Of a DNA stretch of 64,000 bases, positions 37,308 to 46,592 are shown one piece after another. Source of the stretch: Thauera sp. K11 (lineage in GTDB: Bacteria > Pseudomonadota > Gammaproteobacteria > Burkholderiales > Rhodocyclaceae); NCBI RefSeq assembly GCF_002354895.1, contig NZ_CP023439.1, positions 1,984,001-2,048,000 of the forward strand, given 5' to 3'. A program made the translations under genes and the position numbers. Every line of letters begins with the position of its first letter. Position 1 is the stretch's first letter. Under the pieces are notes generated by a model that was given only the letters and a program-made list of their open reading frames with translations, was not told the origin of the DNA and did not search any database.

Positions 37308-38432
37308 TCAGAGCGAGCGGGCGATGATTTCCTTCATGATCTCGGACGTGCCACCGTAGATACGCGCGACGCGTGCATCGACCCAAGCACGGCTGATCTT
37401 GTACTCGCTCATGAAGCCGTAGCCGCCGTGCAGCTGCAGAAGTTCGTCGAGCACCTTGCCCTGCATCTCGGAACCGACCAGCTTGCACATCGCGCCGACC
37501 TCGGGCGAGAGTTCGCCGCGCATGGCCTTGCCCAGGCAGTCGTCCACAAACACGCGCAGCATGGTTGCCTGCGCCTTGCATTCGGCGAGCTTGAACTTGG
37601 TGTTCTGGAAATCGAAGACCGTCTTGCCGAACACCTTGCGCTCGCGCACGTACTCGAGCGTGTCGTCGATCAGCGCCTCGATGGAGGCGGCAGCGCGAAT
37701 GCCGATGATGGTGCGTTCCCACGCGAGCTGGTGCGTGAGATAGCCGAAGCCCTTGTTCTCGTCGCCGAGGCGATTCTCGACCGGGACACGGACGTCGTCG
37801 AAGAAGAGTTCCGAGGTGTCCTGGCCCTTCAGTCCGATCTTTTCAAGCAGCCGGCCTTTGGAGAATCCGGGGCGATCGGCCTCGACGCAGATCAGCGTGA
37901 GCTCCTTCGCATTGGGGTCGAGCTTGGTCGCGGTGACCATCAGGTCCGCGTTGCCACCGTTGGTGATGAAGGTCTTCTGGCCGTTGATGACGTATTCGTC
38001 GCCATCGCGCCGTGCGCTGGTGCGCATCGAGCGCAGGTCGGAACCGATGCCGGGCTCGCTCATCGCGATGACGCCGATGATCTCGCCCGCAACCATCCGC
38101 GGCAGCCACTTCTTCTTCTGCGCCTCGCTGCCGTAGGCAACGATGTAAGGGGCGACGATCTCGGAGTGGGTCGTGAAGCCGATCGCGGTCGCATTGACCC
38201 GCGCCAGCTCCTCGATCATCACCGCCGAGTGGCCGAAATCGCCACCCGCACCGCCGTATTCCTCCGGCACCGTCGAGCACAGCAGGCCGACCTCGCCCGC
38301 CTTGCGCCAGACCGACTTCGGCACGATCCCGACCGCCTCCCACTCGTGCAGGTGGGGGACGATCTCGTTCTCGATGAAGCGCCGCGCCATCTCGCGGAAC
38401 ATTTCATGATCTTCACGGAATACGGTCCGCAT
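37308..38432 (-). CDS. Acyl-CoA dehydrogenase (1)
   Basis: 374 residues from ATG 38432, which follows GGAGG; the frame to 38669 overlaps the neighbouring gene. Typical single-chain enzyme: N-terminal helices ([18 protein letters not shown]), [13 protein letters not shown], the FAD-binding [15 protein letters not shown] and [14 protein letters not shown] strand, and the C-terminal [37 protein letters not shown]. The catalytic Glu is expected in [16 protein letters not shown] or the EIMKEI helix. Introduces a C2-C3 double bond in an acyl-CoA, passing electrons to ETF. It is the last gene of the unit that starts with the amidohydrolase. Confidence 0.92.
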   Translation of the reverse strand: MRTVFREDHEMFREMARRFIENEIVPHLHEWEAVGIVPKSVWRKAGEVGLLCSTVPEEYGGAGGDFGHSAVMIEELARVNATAIGFTTHSEIVAPYIVAYGSEAQKKKWLPRMVAGEIIGVIAMSEPGIGSDLRSMRTSARRDGDEYVINGQKTFITNGGNADLMVTATKLDPNAKELTLICVEADRPGFSKGRLLEKIGLKGQDTSELFFDDVRVPVENRLGDENKGFGYLTHQLAWERTIIGIRAAASIEALIDDTLEYVRERKVFGKTVFDFQNTKFKLAECKAQATMLRVFVDDCLGKAMRGELSPEVGAMCKLVGSEMQGKVLDELLQLHGGYGFMSEYKISRAWVDARVARIYGGTSEIMKEIIARSL

Positions 38433-38469
38433 CCTTGTTCCTCCGCCTGTTCTCGTGCAGTTTCCCGGC

Positions 38470-39270
38470 TCAGCGGCCGGTGAATTTCGGTTCGCGCTTC
38501 TCGACGAAGGCTGCGACCGCTTCCATGTGATCTTCGGTGTGATGGGCAAGCGCCTGGTAGGCCGCCGACATCTCCAGCAGCGAATCGAGACGCATGTGCT
38601 GGCCTTCCCGCAACAGGCGCTTGGTAAGGCGCAGGCCGTGGGCCGGATTAGCCGCCATGCGCCGGGCAATGCCCAGCGCCGCGGTCTCGAGTTCGGCAGC
38701 AGGTACCACCTCGGTCACGAGGCCCCACGCGAGCGCGGTCTGGGCGCCGATCATGTCGCCGGTGAGCGCCATCAGGCTGGCCCTGGGCATACCGACGATG
38801 CGCGGCAGCAGCCACGCACCGCCATCACCCGGCACGATGCCGAGCTTCACGAAGCTTTCCGCAAACTTCGCGGTGTCGGCGGCGATGCGCACATCGCACA
38901 TGCACGCCAAATCCAGGCCAGCGCCGATCGCCGGTCCGTTCATCGCCGCGATGACGGGCACGTCCAGGTCGTAAAGGCACAGCGGGATGCGCTGGATGCC
39001 ATTGCGGTAGGTCTCGCGCACCTCATAGGGCGACCCCGCGAAGATGCCGCCGCGTTCGCGCATGTCCTTGACGTTGCCGCCGGCACAGAAAGCCGGTCCG
39101 TTGCCGGTGAGTACGATGACCTTGATCGAGCGGTCCGTACGGACGTTGGCGCACAGGTCGACGAACTCCTGCATCTGTGACGGGTCGGAGAGCGCGTTGC
39201 GCGTCTCCGGGCTATCCATGCGGACGGTGAGGATGGCGTCCTCGCGTTCGAGGATCAGAAAGGGTTTCAT
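38470..39270 (-). CDS. Enoyl-CoA hydratase/isomerase family protein
   Basis: 266 residues from ATG 39270; the upstream extension to 39408 lies in the neighbouring gene. Crotonase signatures: GPAFCAGGNVKDM (oxyanion loop), PVIAAMNGPAIGAGLDLACM and DVRIAADTAKFAESFVKLGI, then PGDGGAWLLPRIVG. The catalytic Glu pair of the hydratase branch is partly replaced (GDGGAWLL region), so hydratase versus isomerase activity is open. It adds water to the double bond made by the dehydrogenases around it. Its start overlaps the stop of the dehydrogenase gene at 39267 by four bases. Confidence 0.9.
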   Translation of the reverse strand: MKPFLILEREDAILTVRMDSPETRNALSDPSQMQEFVDLCANVRTDRSIKVIVLTGNGPAFCAGGNVKDMRERGGIFAGSPYEVRETYRNGIQRIPLCLYDLDVPVIAAMNGPAIGAGLDLACMCDVRIAADTAKFAESFVKLGIVPGDGGAWLLPRIVGMPRASLMALTGDMIGAQTALAWGLVTEVVPAAELETAALGIARRMAANPAHGLRLTKRLLREGQHMRLDSLLEMSAAYQALAHHTEDHMEAVAAFVEKREPKFTGR

Positions 39271-40322
39271 GCTGCAGTCTCCTCGTATGCGGCGAGCACG
39301 CCGGCGGTAACCGATGGCCACAATGCCTGGGAGCCGGCGCCGCAGAGCGCGCGACCGAGCTGCTGCGACCAGTCGGTGAGCGAGCCGAACTCGCTGCGCC
39401 ACGACCACAGCCTGCGGGTCGTCAGGTGCAGGGCGTGTTCGTGGGTGAAGCCGATCGCGCCATGCACGGCGTGGGCGACACCCGCCCCGATCCCCGCGGC
39501 CTCGGAGGCGCAGATCTTGGCCGCCATCACCGGCAGGCGTGCGAGCCGATCGTCCGACTCGGCGAAGGCCGCTTCGGCGGACATCACGGAGGCCGCCGCA
39601 TGTTCGGCGAGGACTGCAATCTGGTGCTGGATCGCCTGGAAACTGCCGATCGGCTTGCCGAACTGCACGCGCTCACCGGCATACGTGGTGGCCATCGCCA
39701 ACACGGTTTCGAGCGCGCCCGCAATCTGCGCGGCACGCATCATTGCACCGCCAAGCTTGAGCACGTCGGCCGACAGTGCCGTCGGCAAAGCCGCGCTTGC
39801 GAGCGGCACCACCGCTTCGAATTTGAGCGTGTCGCGCGGTTCGGCGGCCGTATTCACGGTACGCACCACCGTCGCCGCCTCGGTCGGCAGGAGCACCACC
39901 GCCGGCGCCGCGCCCGCTGCGACGGCCACCACGTGGCGGACGTGGCGCCCCCATGGCACATCGACAGCGGCCCCGGTCACACGGCCGTTTTCCAGGCGCA
40001 GTGTGCCGCGCGCGGCAACACTCAGCGTTCCCGACACGGCGGCCAGTCCGCTCGCACCCAGCAACCAATTGGCGAGCATCGCTTCGGGCAGCGGCAGCGG
40101 GAGGTTGAAGCGGCCGGCCAGACGCAGCACACCACATACATCCGCCCACGTGGCACCTGCACCGCCGAGCGACTCCGGCACCAGTGCCAGCGTGAATCCG
40201 GATGCTTCGACAGCCGTCCACAGCTCCGTCGGCCATTCGCCGCCCTCGCAAGCCAACACCGCGTCGGCGGTGACGAGGTCCGAGAACAGGCGCTCGACAG
40301 AGGAATCGAATAGGTCTCTCAT
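39267..40322 (-). CDS. Acyl-CoA dehydrogenase-like protein (2), possible small partner subunit
   Basis: 351 residues from ATG 40322. The N-terminal domain is reduced and divergent (LFDSSVERLFSDLVTADAVL, LVPESLGGAGATWADVCGVL, NLPLPLPEAMLANWLL). The C-terminal domain keeps ERVQFGKPIGSFQAIQHQIA and HAVHGAIGFTHEHALHLTTR. The usual catalytic Glu and the FAD-loop motif MTEP are not seen. This pattern fits the partner chain of heteromeric (alpha2beta2) dehydrogenases known from steroid side-chain breakdown. The gene lies two bases after the next dehydrogenase, which looks like the catalytic chain (inference). Confidence 0.82.
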   Translation of the reverse strand: MRDLFDSSVERLFSDLVTADAVLACEGGEWPTELWTAVEASGFTLALVPESLGGAGATWADVCGVLRLAGRFNLPLPLPEAMLANWLLGASGLAAVSGTLSVAARGTLRLENGRVTGAAVDVPWGRHVRHVVAVAAGAAPAVVLLPTEAATVVRTVNTAAEPRDTLKFEAVVPLASAALPTALSADVLKLGGAMMRAAQIAGALETVLAMATTYAGERVQFGKPIGSFQAIQHQIAVLAEHAAASVMSAEAAFAESDDRLARLPVMAAKICASEAAGIGAGVAHAVHGAIGFTHEHALHLTTRRLWSWRSEFGSLTDWSQQLGRALCGAGSQALWPSVTAGVLAAYEETAA

Positions 40323-40324
40323 GA

Positions 40325-41470
40325 TCAACGCAGCCCCAATCCGCGCGCGATGATGCCGCGGAGAATCTCCCGCGTGCCGCCGCGCAGTGAAAACGATGGC
40401 GCCATCTGGGTCAGATAGGCCAGCACCTGGGCGTGGTCGCTGCCGCCCTGAACGGTTGGCGGAAGCTCGCACAACAGCTGCGCGACTTCCGGAATCTCTT
40501 GCTCGAAAACCGCACCGAGATCCTTCACGACCGAGGCCTCCCACGCCGGGTTGTTGCCCGCCGCGAGTTGGGCCGTCACCGCCAACGACATGTTGCGCAG
40601 CGTCACCAGTCGCGCGGCGAAGCGGCCGATCTCCTTGGCCTGCAGGGCATCAGGACTACGGCCCACCGCGTCGATGAGCGTGTGGAGCAGCGCGATCGAG
40701 CTGAGGAAGCGCTCGGGACCGCTGCGTTCGAAGGCGAGTTCGGCGGTGACCTGCCCCCAGCCCTGCCCTTCGGTACCGATGATGGCGTCGGCATCGAGTA
40801 CGAGTTCGTCGAAGAAGACCTCGTTGAAATGCTCGGCGCCCGTCAGGTCCTTGATCGGCCGGATGGTGATGCCCGGCAGACTGAGGTCGATGATGAACTG
40901 CGAGAGTCCTTCCTGGCGCTTGCTGTTCTCGCCGGTGCGTACCAACGCGATCATGTAGTGCGAGCGGTGGGCGTTGGTGGTCCACACCTTCTGCCCATTC
41001 ACCACCCACTTGTCCCCTTCACGGCGTGCGCGCGTCTTGATCGAAGCGAGGTCGGAGCCCGAATTGGGCTCGCTCATGCCGATGCAGAAAAACTGTTCTC
41101 CGCGGCAGATCGCCGGCAGGTGGCGTTCTTTCTGCGCATCGGTGCCGTAGTGCAGGATCTGCGGGCCGCTCTGGCGATCGGCGAACCAGTGCGCGGACAC
41201 CGGCGCGCCGGCGGCGAGCAACTCCTCGATCACGACGTAGCGCGCGAAGGGACTCGCCTCGCCGCCACCATAGCGCTTGGGCAGAGCCATGCCGACCCAG
41301 CCCTTCGCTCCCAGGCGACGGCTGAATTCGGCGTCGAACCCCATCCAGGAATCCGCCCGGCGGACCGCCGGGTAGTCCTTCAGGGCTTCGGCGAGGAAGG
41401 CACGCACTTCCGCACGAAGTGCTTCGGCCTCCGGTGGAATGCGACTGTACTTGAACTGGTCTATGGACAT
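40325..41470 (-). CDS. Acyl-CoA dehydrogenase (3), probable catalytic partner of the preceding entry
   Basis: 381 residues. N-terminal helices (AEALRAEVRAFLAEALKDYP), GWVGMALPKRYGGGEASPF, the FAD loop GMSEPNSGSDLASIKTRARR, WTTNAHRSHYMIALVRT, and LAFERSGPERFLSSIALL followed by the C-terminal FSLRGGTREILRGIIARGLG. All binding motifs are present. The tight two-base junction with the divergent dehydrogenase gene downstream suggests a two-subunit enzyme. The upstream gap 41471-41603 holds a perfect 12-base palindrome TGACCCGGGTCA at 41515 but no promoter that I can name. Confidence 0.92.
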   Translation of the reverse strand: MSIDQFKYSRIPPEAEALRAEVRAFLAEALKDYPAVRRADSWMGFDAEFSRRLGAKGWVGMALPKRYGGGEASPFARYVVIEELLAAGAPVSAHWFADRQSGPQILHYGTDAQKERHLPAICRGEQFFCIGMSEPNSGSDLASIKTRARREGDKWVVNGQKVWTTNAHRSHYMIALVRTGENSKRQEGLSQFIIDLSLPGITIRPIKDLTGAEHFNEVFFDELVLDADAIIGTEGQGWGQVTAELAFERSGPERFLSSIALLHTLIDAVGRSPDALQAKEIGRFAARLVTLRNMSLAVTAQLAAGNNPAWEASVVKDLGAVFEQEIPEVAQLLCELPPTVQGGSDHAQVLAYLTQMAPSFSLRGGTREILRGIIARGLGLR

Positions 41471-41603
41471 GGCGCGTTCGATAGTGGGCCGTCGGCTTGA
41501 GCAACGGCGTGGATGACCCGGGTCACGTCGCCCGCGAACGGCACGGACGACCGTCGGCCGGCGGACACGCCCCGCGTGCCCGCCAACCGCACTGCAGCCG
41601 GAC

Positions 41604-42911
41604 TCAGAGCGCGGTCTGCGCGTCCGCCGAGGCGAACATCTTGTTGATATCGCCCGAGGTCACCGGCTTGCTGGGATCGCGTTGCGGAGCTGCGCCGCCG
41701 AGGCCCAGCGCCGGCTCGATGCTGACATGCGTCGCCTGCGCGCGCAGCGCACCGACGGTGCAGTTCTCGCGCCCCAGGATGGCGAACGGGTCGTAAGAGA
41801 ATTCGCGCATCGCGTTGAGGTGGCTGATCTTGTTGATGATCTCGTCGGGCAGGTTCTTCGCCTGCTGCCAGAACACGTCCGCGGAGTTCGGCCAGGTGCA
41901 GTCCGAGTGCGGGTAGTCGCACTCCCACGTGACCATGTCGACGTTGATCGAGTCGAGGTTCCTGAGCCCGAACGCATCCTCGATGAAGCAGGTGATGAAG
42001 TGCTCGTTGAAGATGTCGCTGGGCTTCTTGCCGCCGAAGTTCGAGTTCGTCCAGGCGTGGTGGTGGTTGTGCGTGAAGTCGGCGCGCTCGAGCAGATACG
42101 GGATCCAGCCGATGCCGCCTTCCGACAGGGCCATGCGCAGCTTGGGGTACTTCTTCCACATGGGTGCCCAGATCCAGTCCGCCGCCGAGTTGGAGATCGA
42201 GATCGGCATCGACGTGATCCAGGCGTCGATCGGCGATTCATCCGAGGCGTGAGCCGCCTTCACCCCGGTGCCGATGTGGCAGCAGATCACGACATTGTTC
42301 TCTTCGCACGCCTTCCACAGGGGATCCCAGTGCGGGTTGTGGATCGACGGGTAGCCATGCACGGTCGGGTTGTCGGACAGCGTGATGGCATGCACACCCT
42401 GATCGGCCATGCGCTTCACCTCGGCCGCGGCGGCCTGCATGTCCCACCATGGCACCATCATCAAGGGGATGAAGCGACCCGGAGCAGCGTTGCACCAGTC
42501 ATGCAGGTGCCAGTCGTTGTAGGCCTGGATGGCTGCAAGGCTGACGTTTTTGTCCGGCATGACCTGGAAGCGCTGGCCGGCGAAACCGGGGAAGGTCGGG
42601 AAACACAGCGAGCCGAGCACGCCGTTCGCATTCATGTCGTCGACCCGCGCCTTGATGTCCCAGGTACCACGGCGCATCTGTTCGTAGGAGAGCGGCTCCA
42701 TGCCGTACTCCTCCTTCGGACGCCCGACCACCGAATTCAGTCCCATGTAGCCCGTTGCCTGCTCCTCGAACACCCAGATGTCGCGGCCGTTGCGGTTTTC
42801 GACGCGCGGCTGGCGGCCCTTGTACTTGGCGGGCATGTGGCGGTCGAAGGCGCCACGCGGTTCGATCGCATGGTCATCGACGCTGACAAGGATGAGATCT
42901 TCGAGCTTCAT
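41604..42911 (-). CDS. Amidohydrolase-2 family metal-dependent hydrolase
   Basis: 435 residues, TIM-barrel type. SVDDHAIEPRGAFDRH at the N-terminus gives the first metal-binding Asp/His pair (atypical D-x-H). VVICCHIGTGVKAAH supplies the middle His and WECDYPHSDCTWPNS the late Asp/His. The family includes decarboxylases and ring-cleaving hydrolases (ACMSD-like), and members often occur in steroid and terpenoid catabolic clusters. The reaction here is unknown; a C-C hydrolase or decarboxylase acting on a ring-opened intermediate is plausible. It is the first gene of the unit running to 37308 and is preceded by regulon motif A. Confidence 0.85.
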   Translation of the reverse strand: MKLEDLILVSVDDHAIEPRGAFDRHMPAKYKGRQPRVENRNGRDIWVFEEQATGYMGLNSVVGRPKEEYGMEPLSYEQMRRGTWDIKARVDDMNANGVLGSLCFPTFPGFAGQRFQVMPDKNVSLAAIQAYNDWHLHDWCNAAPGRFIPLMMVPWWDMQAAAAEVKRMADQGVHAITLSDNPTVHGYPSIHNPHWDPLWKACEENNVVICCHIGTGVKAAHASDESPIDAWITSMPISISNSAADWIWAPMWKKYPKLRMALSEGGIGWIPYLLERADFTHNHHHAWTNSNFGGKKPSDIFNEHFITCFIEDAFGLRNLDSINVDMVTWECDYPHSDCTWPNSADVFWQQAKNLPDEIINKISHLNAMREFSYDPFAILGRENCTVGALRAQATHVSIEPALGLGGAAPQRDPSKPVTSGDINKMFASADAQTAL

Positions 42912-42995
42912 GTGTGTGTCCCCTGTTGGAGTGGCGTCCGCGGTGGGCGCGAACCGGTTATGAGCCTCTATCTTAGAGCAAGAAATTCGTTTTGT

Positions 42996-43020
42996 TAAAC
43001 ACTTTTTTGCTTTGTGTTCA
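42996..43020. promoter_or_regulatory. Regulon motif, site A (before the amidohydrolase operon)
   Basis: TAAACAC-N11-GTGTTCA, in the AT-rich gap 42912-43073. Read on the minus strand it contains TGAACA, 17 bases, TAACAA, so it overlaps a possible -35/-10 pair for the amidohydrolase gene 85 bases downstream. The same motif occurs at four other promoters (44459, 52595, 55576, 59026). Confidence 0.65.
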
Positions 43021-43073
43021 TGTTTAACGAAATTTCCAGATCGGCCGGAGGCTCAGCCGGTCCGCGCGCCACC

Positions 43074-44348
43074 TCAATCCCAGATGACCGGGACGGAGTG
43101 AGGGCCACGAAGCTGTGCGCCCGTAATCCGCGGCTTCGGCTCATCCGGGTCGAGGCGGATGTTCGGGAACAGATCGAGAATGGCGTTCAGCGCCACCTGG
43201 AGCTCGGTCTTGGCGATGAACTGCCCGATGCACATGTGAGGGCCGAAGCCGAAGCCGAATGAAGGCTTGAGCTTGCGATCGATGTCGAACTCTTCGCTGC
43301 TCTCGAAGGCTTCCTCGTCGCGGTTGGCGGAGGAAACGATGCACTGGACCATGGCACCCTTCGGGATCCGGACGCCGCCGAGTTCGAGGTCCTGTGCCGC
43401 CTGACGCACCTTGAAGGTCGCCACGGGCTCGAACCGGATCGCCTCGTCAATGGCCTTGCCGACCAGACTGCGATCCTTGCGGACCCTGTCGAGCACGTCC
43501 GGACGCTCGAGCAGCAACACCATCAGCGAGCCGAAGGTTCGCGTCGTGGTCTCACCGGCGGCCGGGAGCAGCGAACGCACGAAGGTCGTGATCTCGTGGT
43601 CATCGAGCTTGCGCCCTTCGTATTCGGCACGGATCAGGCGGCTGATGAGGTCGTTTCCTTCGGCGCCGCGTTGGCGCACGGCGACGACGGCTTCCTTCAC
43701 CGCGTCGTAGAGCGCCTGAGCGGCTTCCATTGCAGCCTTGCGCGCAATCGCGGCCTTTTCGGCGTCCACCTGCGGGCCGGCAAGGATCGCCAGCGCCCAC
43801 GCCGCGTACTGTTCGACCTTCTCGGGTTCGTCGTCGGGAAAGCCGATCAGCGCGTAGATCAGTCGAATCGGGAAGTGGAGGCCGAAGTCCATCAGATCTG
43901 CCTTCTTCTTCGGCACCAGCGGCAACAGGTACTCGTTGCGCACGATCGGATCCATCTTGCTGTCGCGCCACGTGTTGACCACGTCGGGCATGAAGATGGG
44001 CTGCAGCAGGCCGCGTGCCTTCTTGTGCGCCTCGCCGTCCATGCCGGTAAGGATCAGGCCGTCGAAGAAGGCTCCCAGCCCTTCGGCGATGAAGCCGCTG
44101 GTGTAGTTTGCGGCATCGCGCAGGACGGTCATCACGTCCTTGTATTTGAACACCGTGTAGGTCGGGCGGTTCGGATCCAGCCCTGCGATGTTCGGCACCC
44201 CGAGCTTGCCCATGAAGTTCTCGGCAATGATCGGCGAGTTCTTCCGCATCTCGCGGTAGATCGCATGCAGATCGACATCCTCACCGCGGTAGTTGTCGGC
44301 CACTCCGGCGAACGCGCTCTCCAGCGTAACGTCCTTGACACTGCTCAT
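43074..44348 (-). CDS. Cytochrome P450 (1)
   Basis: 424 residues from ATG 44348 (MSSVKDVTLESAF). I-helix LLPAAGETTTRTF with the acid-alcohol pair, the ExxR motif in DEAIRFEP, and the heme loop FGFGPHMCIGQFIAKTEL with Cys as thiolate ligand. Bacterial class, no membrane anchor. It hydroxylates a hydrophobic substrate with electrons from a ferredoxin, whose gene is not in this window. The second P450 at 54246 has exactly the same length and near-identical motifs, so the pair arose by duplication. Regulon motif B lies 110 bases upstream, and it seems to be a single-gene unit. Confidence 0.93.
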   Translation of the reverse strand: MSSVKDVTLESAFAGVADNYRGEDVDLHAIYREMRKNSPIIAENFMGKLGVPNIAGLDPNRPTYTVFKYKDVMTVLRDAANYTSGFIAEGLGAFFDGLILTGMDGEAHKKARGLLQPIFMPDVVNTWRDSKMDPIVRNEYLLPLVPKKKADLMDFGLHFPIRLIYALIGFPDDEPEKVEQYAAWALAILAGPQVDAEKAAIARKAAMEAAQALYDAVKEAVVAVRQRGAEGNDLISRLIRAEYEGRKLDDHEITTFVRSLLPAAGETTTRTFGSLMVLLLERPDVLDRVRKDRSLVGKAIDEAIRFEPVATFKVRQAAQDLELGGVRIPKGAMVQCIVSSANRDEEAFESSEEFDIDRKLKPSFGFGFGPHMCIGQFIAKTELQVALNAILDLFPNIRLDPDEPKPRITGAQLRGPHSVPVIWD

Positions 44349-44458
44349 TTCGTCTTCCTCCGTTGGCGCACCGACCGGTCGTGAACGAACACGCTGTGCC
44401 GGCCACGTGCAATGGCCTCGACACGGTTCCTTCACGCCGGATAAGACGGTGCTGTTTA

Positions 44459-44483
44459 TGAACACTTTTGTGCATAGTGCTCC
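44459..44483. promoter_or_regulatory. Regulon motif, site B (before P450 gene 1)
   Basis: TGAACAC-N11-GTGCTCC, left arm exact, right arm with two changes. It lies in the 253-base gap between the P450 start and the SDR stop, 111 bases from the P450 start codon. The rest of the gap holds no gene. Confidence 0.6.
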
Positions 44484-44601
44484 ATTTAATGCGTACTGCC
44501 AAGTGTTCAAGGAGGGGCCGGACAGGCCGGAGGACTCCCGCCCTGCCTGGGGCGGAAATCCGGACGTGGCGCGCGTTAGTGCAACGGGTCTCGCTCCTGC
44601 A

Positions 44602-45372
44602 TCACGGAATCATGAGTCCACCGTCGACGGCCAGCGTCTGGCCGGTGATGAAGCGAGCCCCGTCGCTCATCATGAACACCACGAAAGGCGTCATGTCGCG
44701 ATCGGGGTCGCCGAGCTTGCCGCCGAGCGGGATCAACCCGGCCATCATCGCGTCGTGCGCCCGCAGGGCATCCGCGTCCATTCGTGCGCGGTGGGCGTCG
44801 TACATGGGCGTCCACATGCCCGGCGCAGCGGCATTCACGCTGATGCCGTGTCGCCCCCACTCCTTCGCCACCGTTCGGGTCCAGCCGAGGACCGCCGCCT
44901 TGGCGGCCGAATAGTGGGCACACCCGGGCAGCCCCATGACCCCCGCCGCGGAGCCGAAGTTGAGGATGCGACCGCCCTTCTCCCGCAGATGCGGAAAGAC
45001 GGCCTGGTTGGTGTTCAGGGTGCCGCGCGCATTGACGTCGAATATGAGGTCCCAGTCAGCCTCGACGATCGCTTCGGCCGGCGCCGCGCGCTCGACGCCG
45101 GCGATGTTCACCAGTCCGTCGAGGCCGCCCAGCCAGGCGACGGCCTGCGCGACGATCCTATCGACTTCGGCACGCTCGCGAATGTCGCAGTGGAAATACC
45201 TCGCCTCGCCCGAGGCTCCCGCATTGGCGCGCGCCACTTCCGCGCGGCCGGCCTCGTCATTCACGTCCAGCGCCGCCAGCCGCGCACCGGCCGCCACCAG
45301 TCCGCGCAGTGCACTCGCACCGATGCCCCCTGCGGTGCCGGTCACGATAAGGCGTTTTCCGCTCAGCTGCAT
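44602..45372 (-). CDS. Short-chain dehydrogenase/reductase (1)
   Basis: 256 residues from ATG 45372 behind GGAGGAG. Classical SDR: TGTAGGIG (TGxxxGxG cofactor loop; Thr-Ala at the GG side), NIAGV (NAG-type motif), catalytic Ser in NFGSAAG, Tyr-x3-Lys in CAHYSAAKAA, and PGMWTPM. The Asp after the second strand (ALDVND) indicates NAD rather than NADP. Oxidises an alcohol to a ketone, likely a hydroxyacyl or ring alcohol intermediate. It is the last gene of the seven-gene unit starting at 52437 and overlaps the MFS gene by 10 bases. Confidence 0.92.
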   Translation of the reverse strand: MQLSGKRLIVTGTAGGIGASALRGLVAAGARLAALDVNDEAGRAEVARANAGASGEARYFHCDIRERAEVDRIVAQAVAWLGGLDGLVNIAGVERAAPAEAIVEADWDLIFDVNARGTLNTNQAVFPHLREKGGRILNFGSAAGVMGLPGCAHYSAAKAAVLGWTRTVAKEWGRHGISVNAAAPGMWTPMYDAHRARMDADALRAHDAMMAGLIPLGGKLGDPDRDMTPFVVFMMSDGARFITGQTLAVDGGLMIP

Positions 45373-46592
45373 GTCCTCTCCTCCTGTTGTGGATGTTCCT
45401 CGCGGCGCGCGGGAGCCCCGTCGTCTGTGTCGATCCGCCGGGCCTGCAGGCCCCCGAGACCGAGCGCCGCGGCCATCACCCAGAACAGCACGGCCGCGCC
45501 GGCACTCGCCCCGATGGCGCCAAAAAGGAGGGGCATCGCGGTCATCGAGGTGTGCACCGTCATCGAGCGGAAAGCCAGCGCCTCGCCGTGCCGCTCGCGG
45601 GGCGTGACCTGATGCAGCGTCGCGAGAATCGTCGGTTGGATCGCGCCCAGCGCAAGGCCGAGGGTCGCGGCGCACAACGCCATGGCCCATGCACTCTGGA
45701 GCAGTGGATACAGCACGAACACCAGACACGTGATGAAAAGCGCCCCCGCAAGCAAGTGGCGTCGCGGCAGGCGTTCGGCCACAAACGGGATCACGACGCG
45801 CACCGACATCGACGCCACCGCATAGGCCGCCAGCACCGCCCCCAGCGCCGATGCGCTGAAGCCGCGTTCGACCCCGAGAATCGGCAACGCGAAGCCATGC
45901 ACATCCCAACTGGCCGACACCAGCCAATTGACGAGGAGCAGGCGCCGGAACGACGGCAGGCGGAGCAGGCCCCACGCGGACGGCTGCTTGCGGTCCAATG
46001 CGGAGACCGGCGCCCGGCTTTCATGCGGGACCGCCTGGGCGATCACCAGGGTCGCGAACGGAAGCAGCGCGAGCGCGGCGAACGCCGCCGAAAAACCGAG
46101 ATGATCGATCAGCACGCCGGCCATCATCGGCCCGAAGAGTCCCGCCACGGCCGGAGCAAGCGCGATCCAGCTGAACACGCGAAGCCGGTCCGCCTCGTCC
46201 CGCGCGAATCGGCTGGCCGTGCGCTGAATCGCGATCATGCCGAAGCCCGAGCCCGCGCCGCACAACGCAGCGGCCGCACACAGGGCAATGAGATGGGGCA
46301 CCGAAGCTGCGAGCAGCGCACCCGCGAGCGACAGGCCGGCCGCAATGCGCACCGGCAGATGGTAGCCGTGCCGATCAGCAAGCCGTCCGGCCGGGATCGC
46401 GAAGATCGCGGGAAAGAGCGCGAACATCGTCATCACGAGCCCCACCGCCCACTCGGAATGCCCCAGCCGAAGGACGCTCAGCGGCGCGGCCAGGCGAGCC
46501 CCCTGCACGCAGGCGTGCAGTCCGACCTGGCATGCGACCAGCGCCACCAGGGCGCTACGCATGGATGTCGGGGAAACACCGCGCCCATTCAC
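45363..46592 (-). CDS. MFS transporter
   Basis: 409 residues with twelve hydrophobic segments. The MFS loop 2-3 motif appears as GRLADRHGYHLPVRI and the second-half counterpart as VAERLPRRHLLAGA. A basic, Gln-rich tail follows the last segment. It likely carries the substrate or an intermediate through the inner membrane; direction is unknown. The gene overlaps the phosphotransferase gene upstream by four bases and the SDR gene downstream by 10 bases, so it belongs to a tightly coupled operon. Confidence 0.88.
   Translation of the reverse strand: MNGRGVSPTSMRSALVALVACQVGLHACVQGARLAAPLSVLRLGHSEWAVGLVMTMFALFPAIFAIPAGRLADRHGYHLPVRIAAGLSLAGALLAASVPHLIALCAAAALCGAGSGFGMIAIQRTASRFARDEADRLRVFSWIALAPAVAGLFGPMMAGVLIDHLGFSAAFAALALLPFATLVIAQAVPHESRAPVSALDRKQPSAWGLLRLPSFRRLLLVNWLVSASWDVHGFALPILGVERGFSASALGAVLAAYAVASMSVRVVIPFVAERLPRRHLLAGALFITCLVFVLYPLLQSAWAMALCAATLGLALGAIQPTILATLHQVTPRERHGEALAFRSMTVHTSMTAMPLLFGAIGASAGAAVLFWVMAAALGLGGLQARRIDTDDGAPARREEHPQQEERTCS

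Noticed and set aside
41515..41526. Perfect palindrome TGACCCGGGTCA before a dehydrogenase gene
   Set aside because: Twelve bases in GC-rich DNA may be chance, no second copy was seen at other promoters, and the gene probably lies inside an operon.
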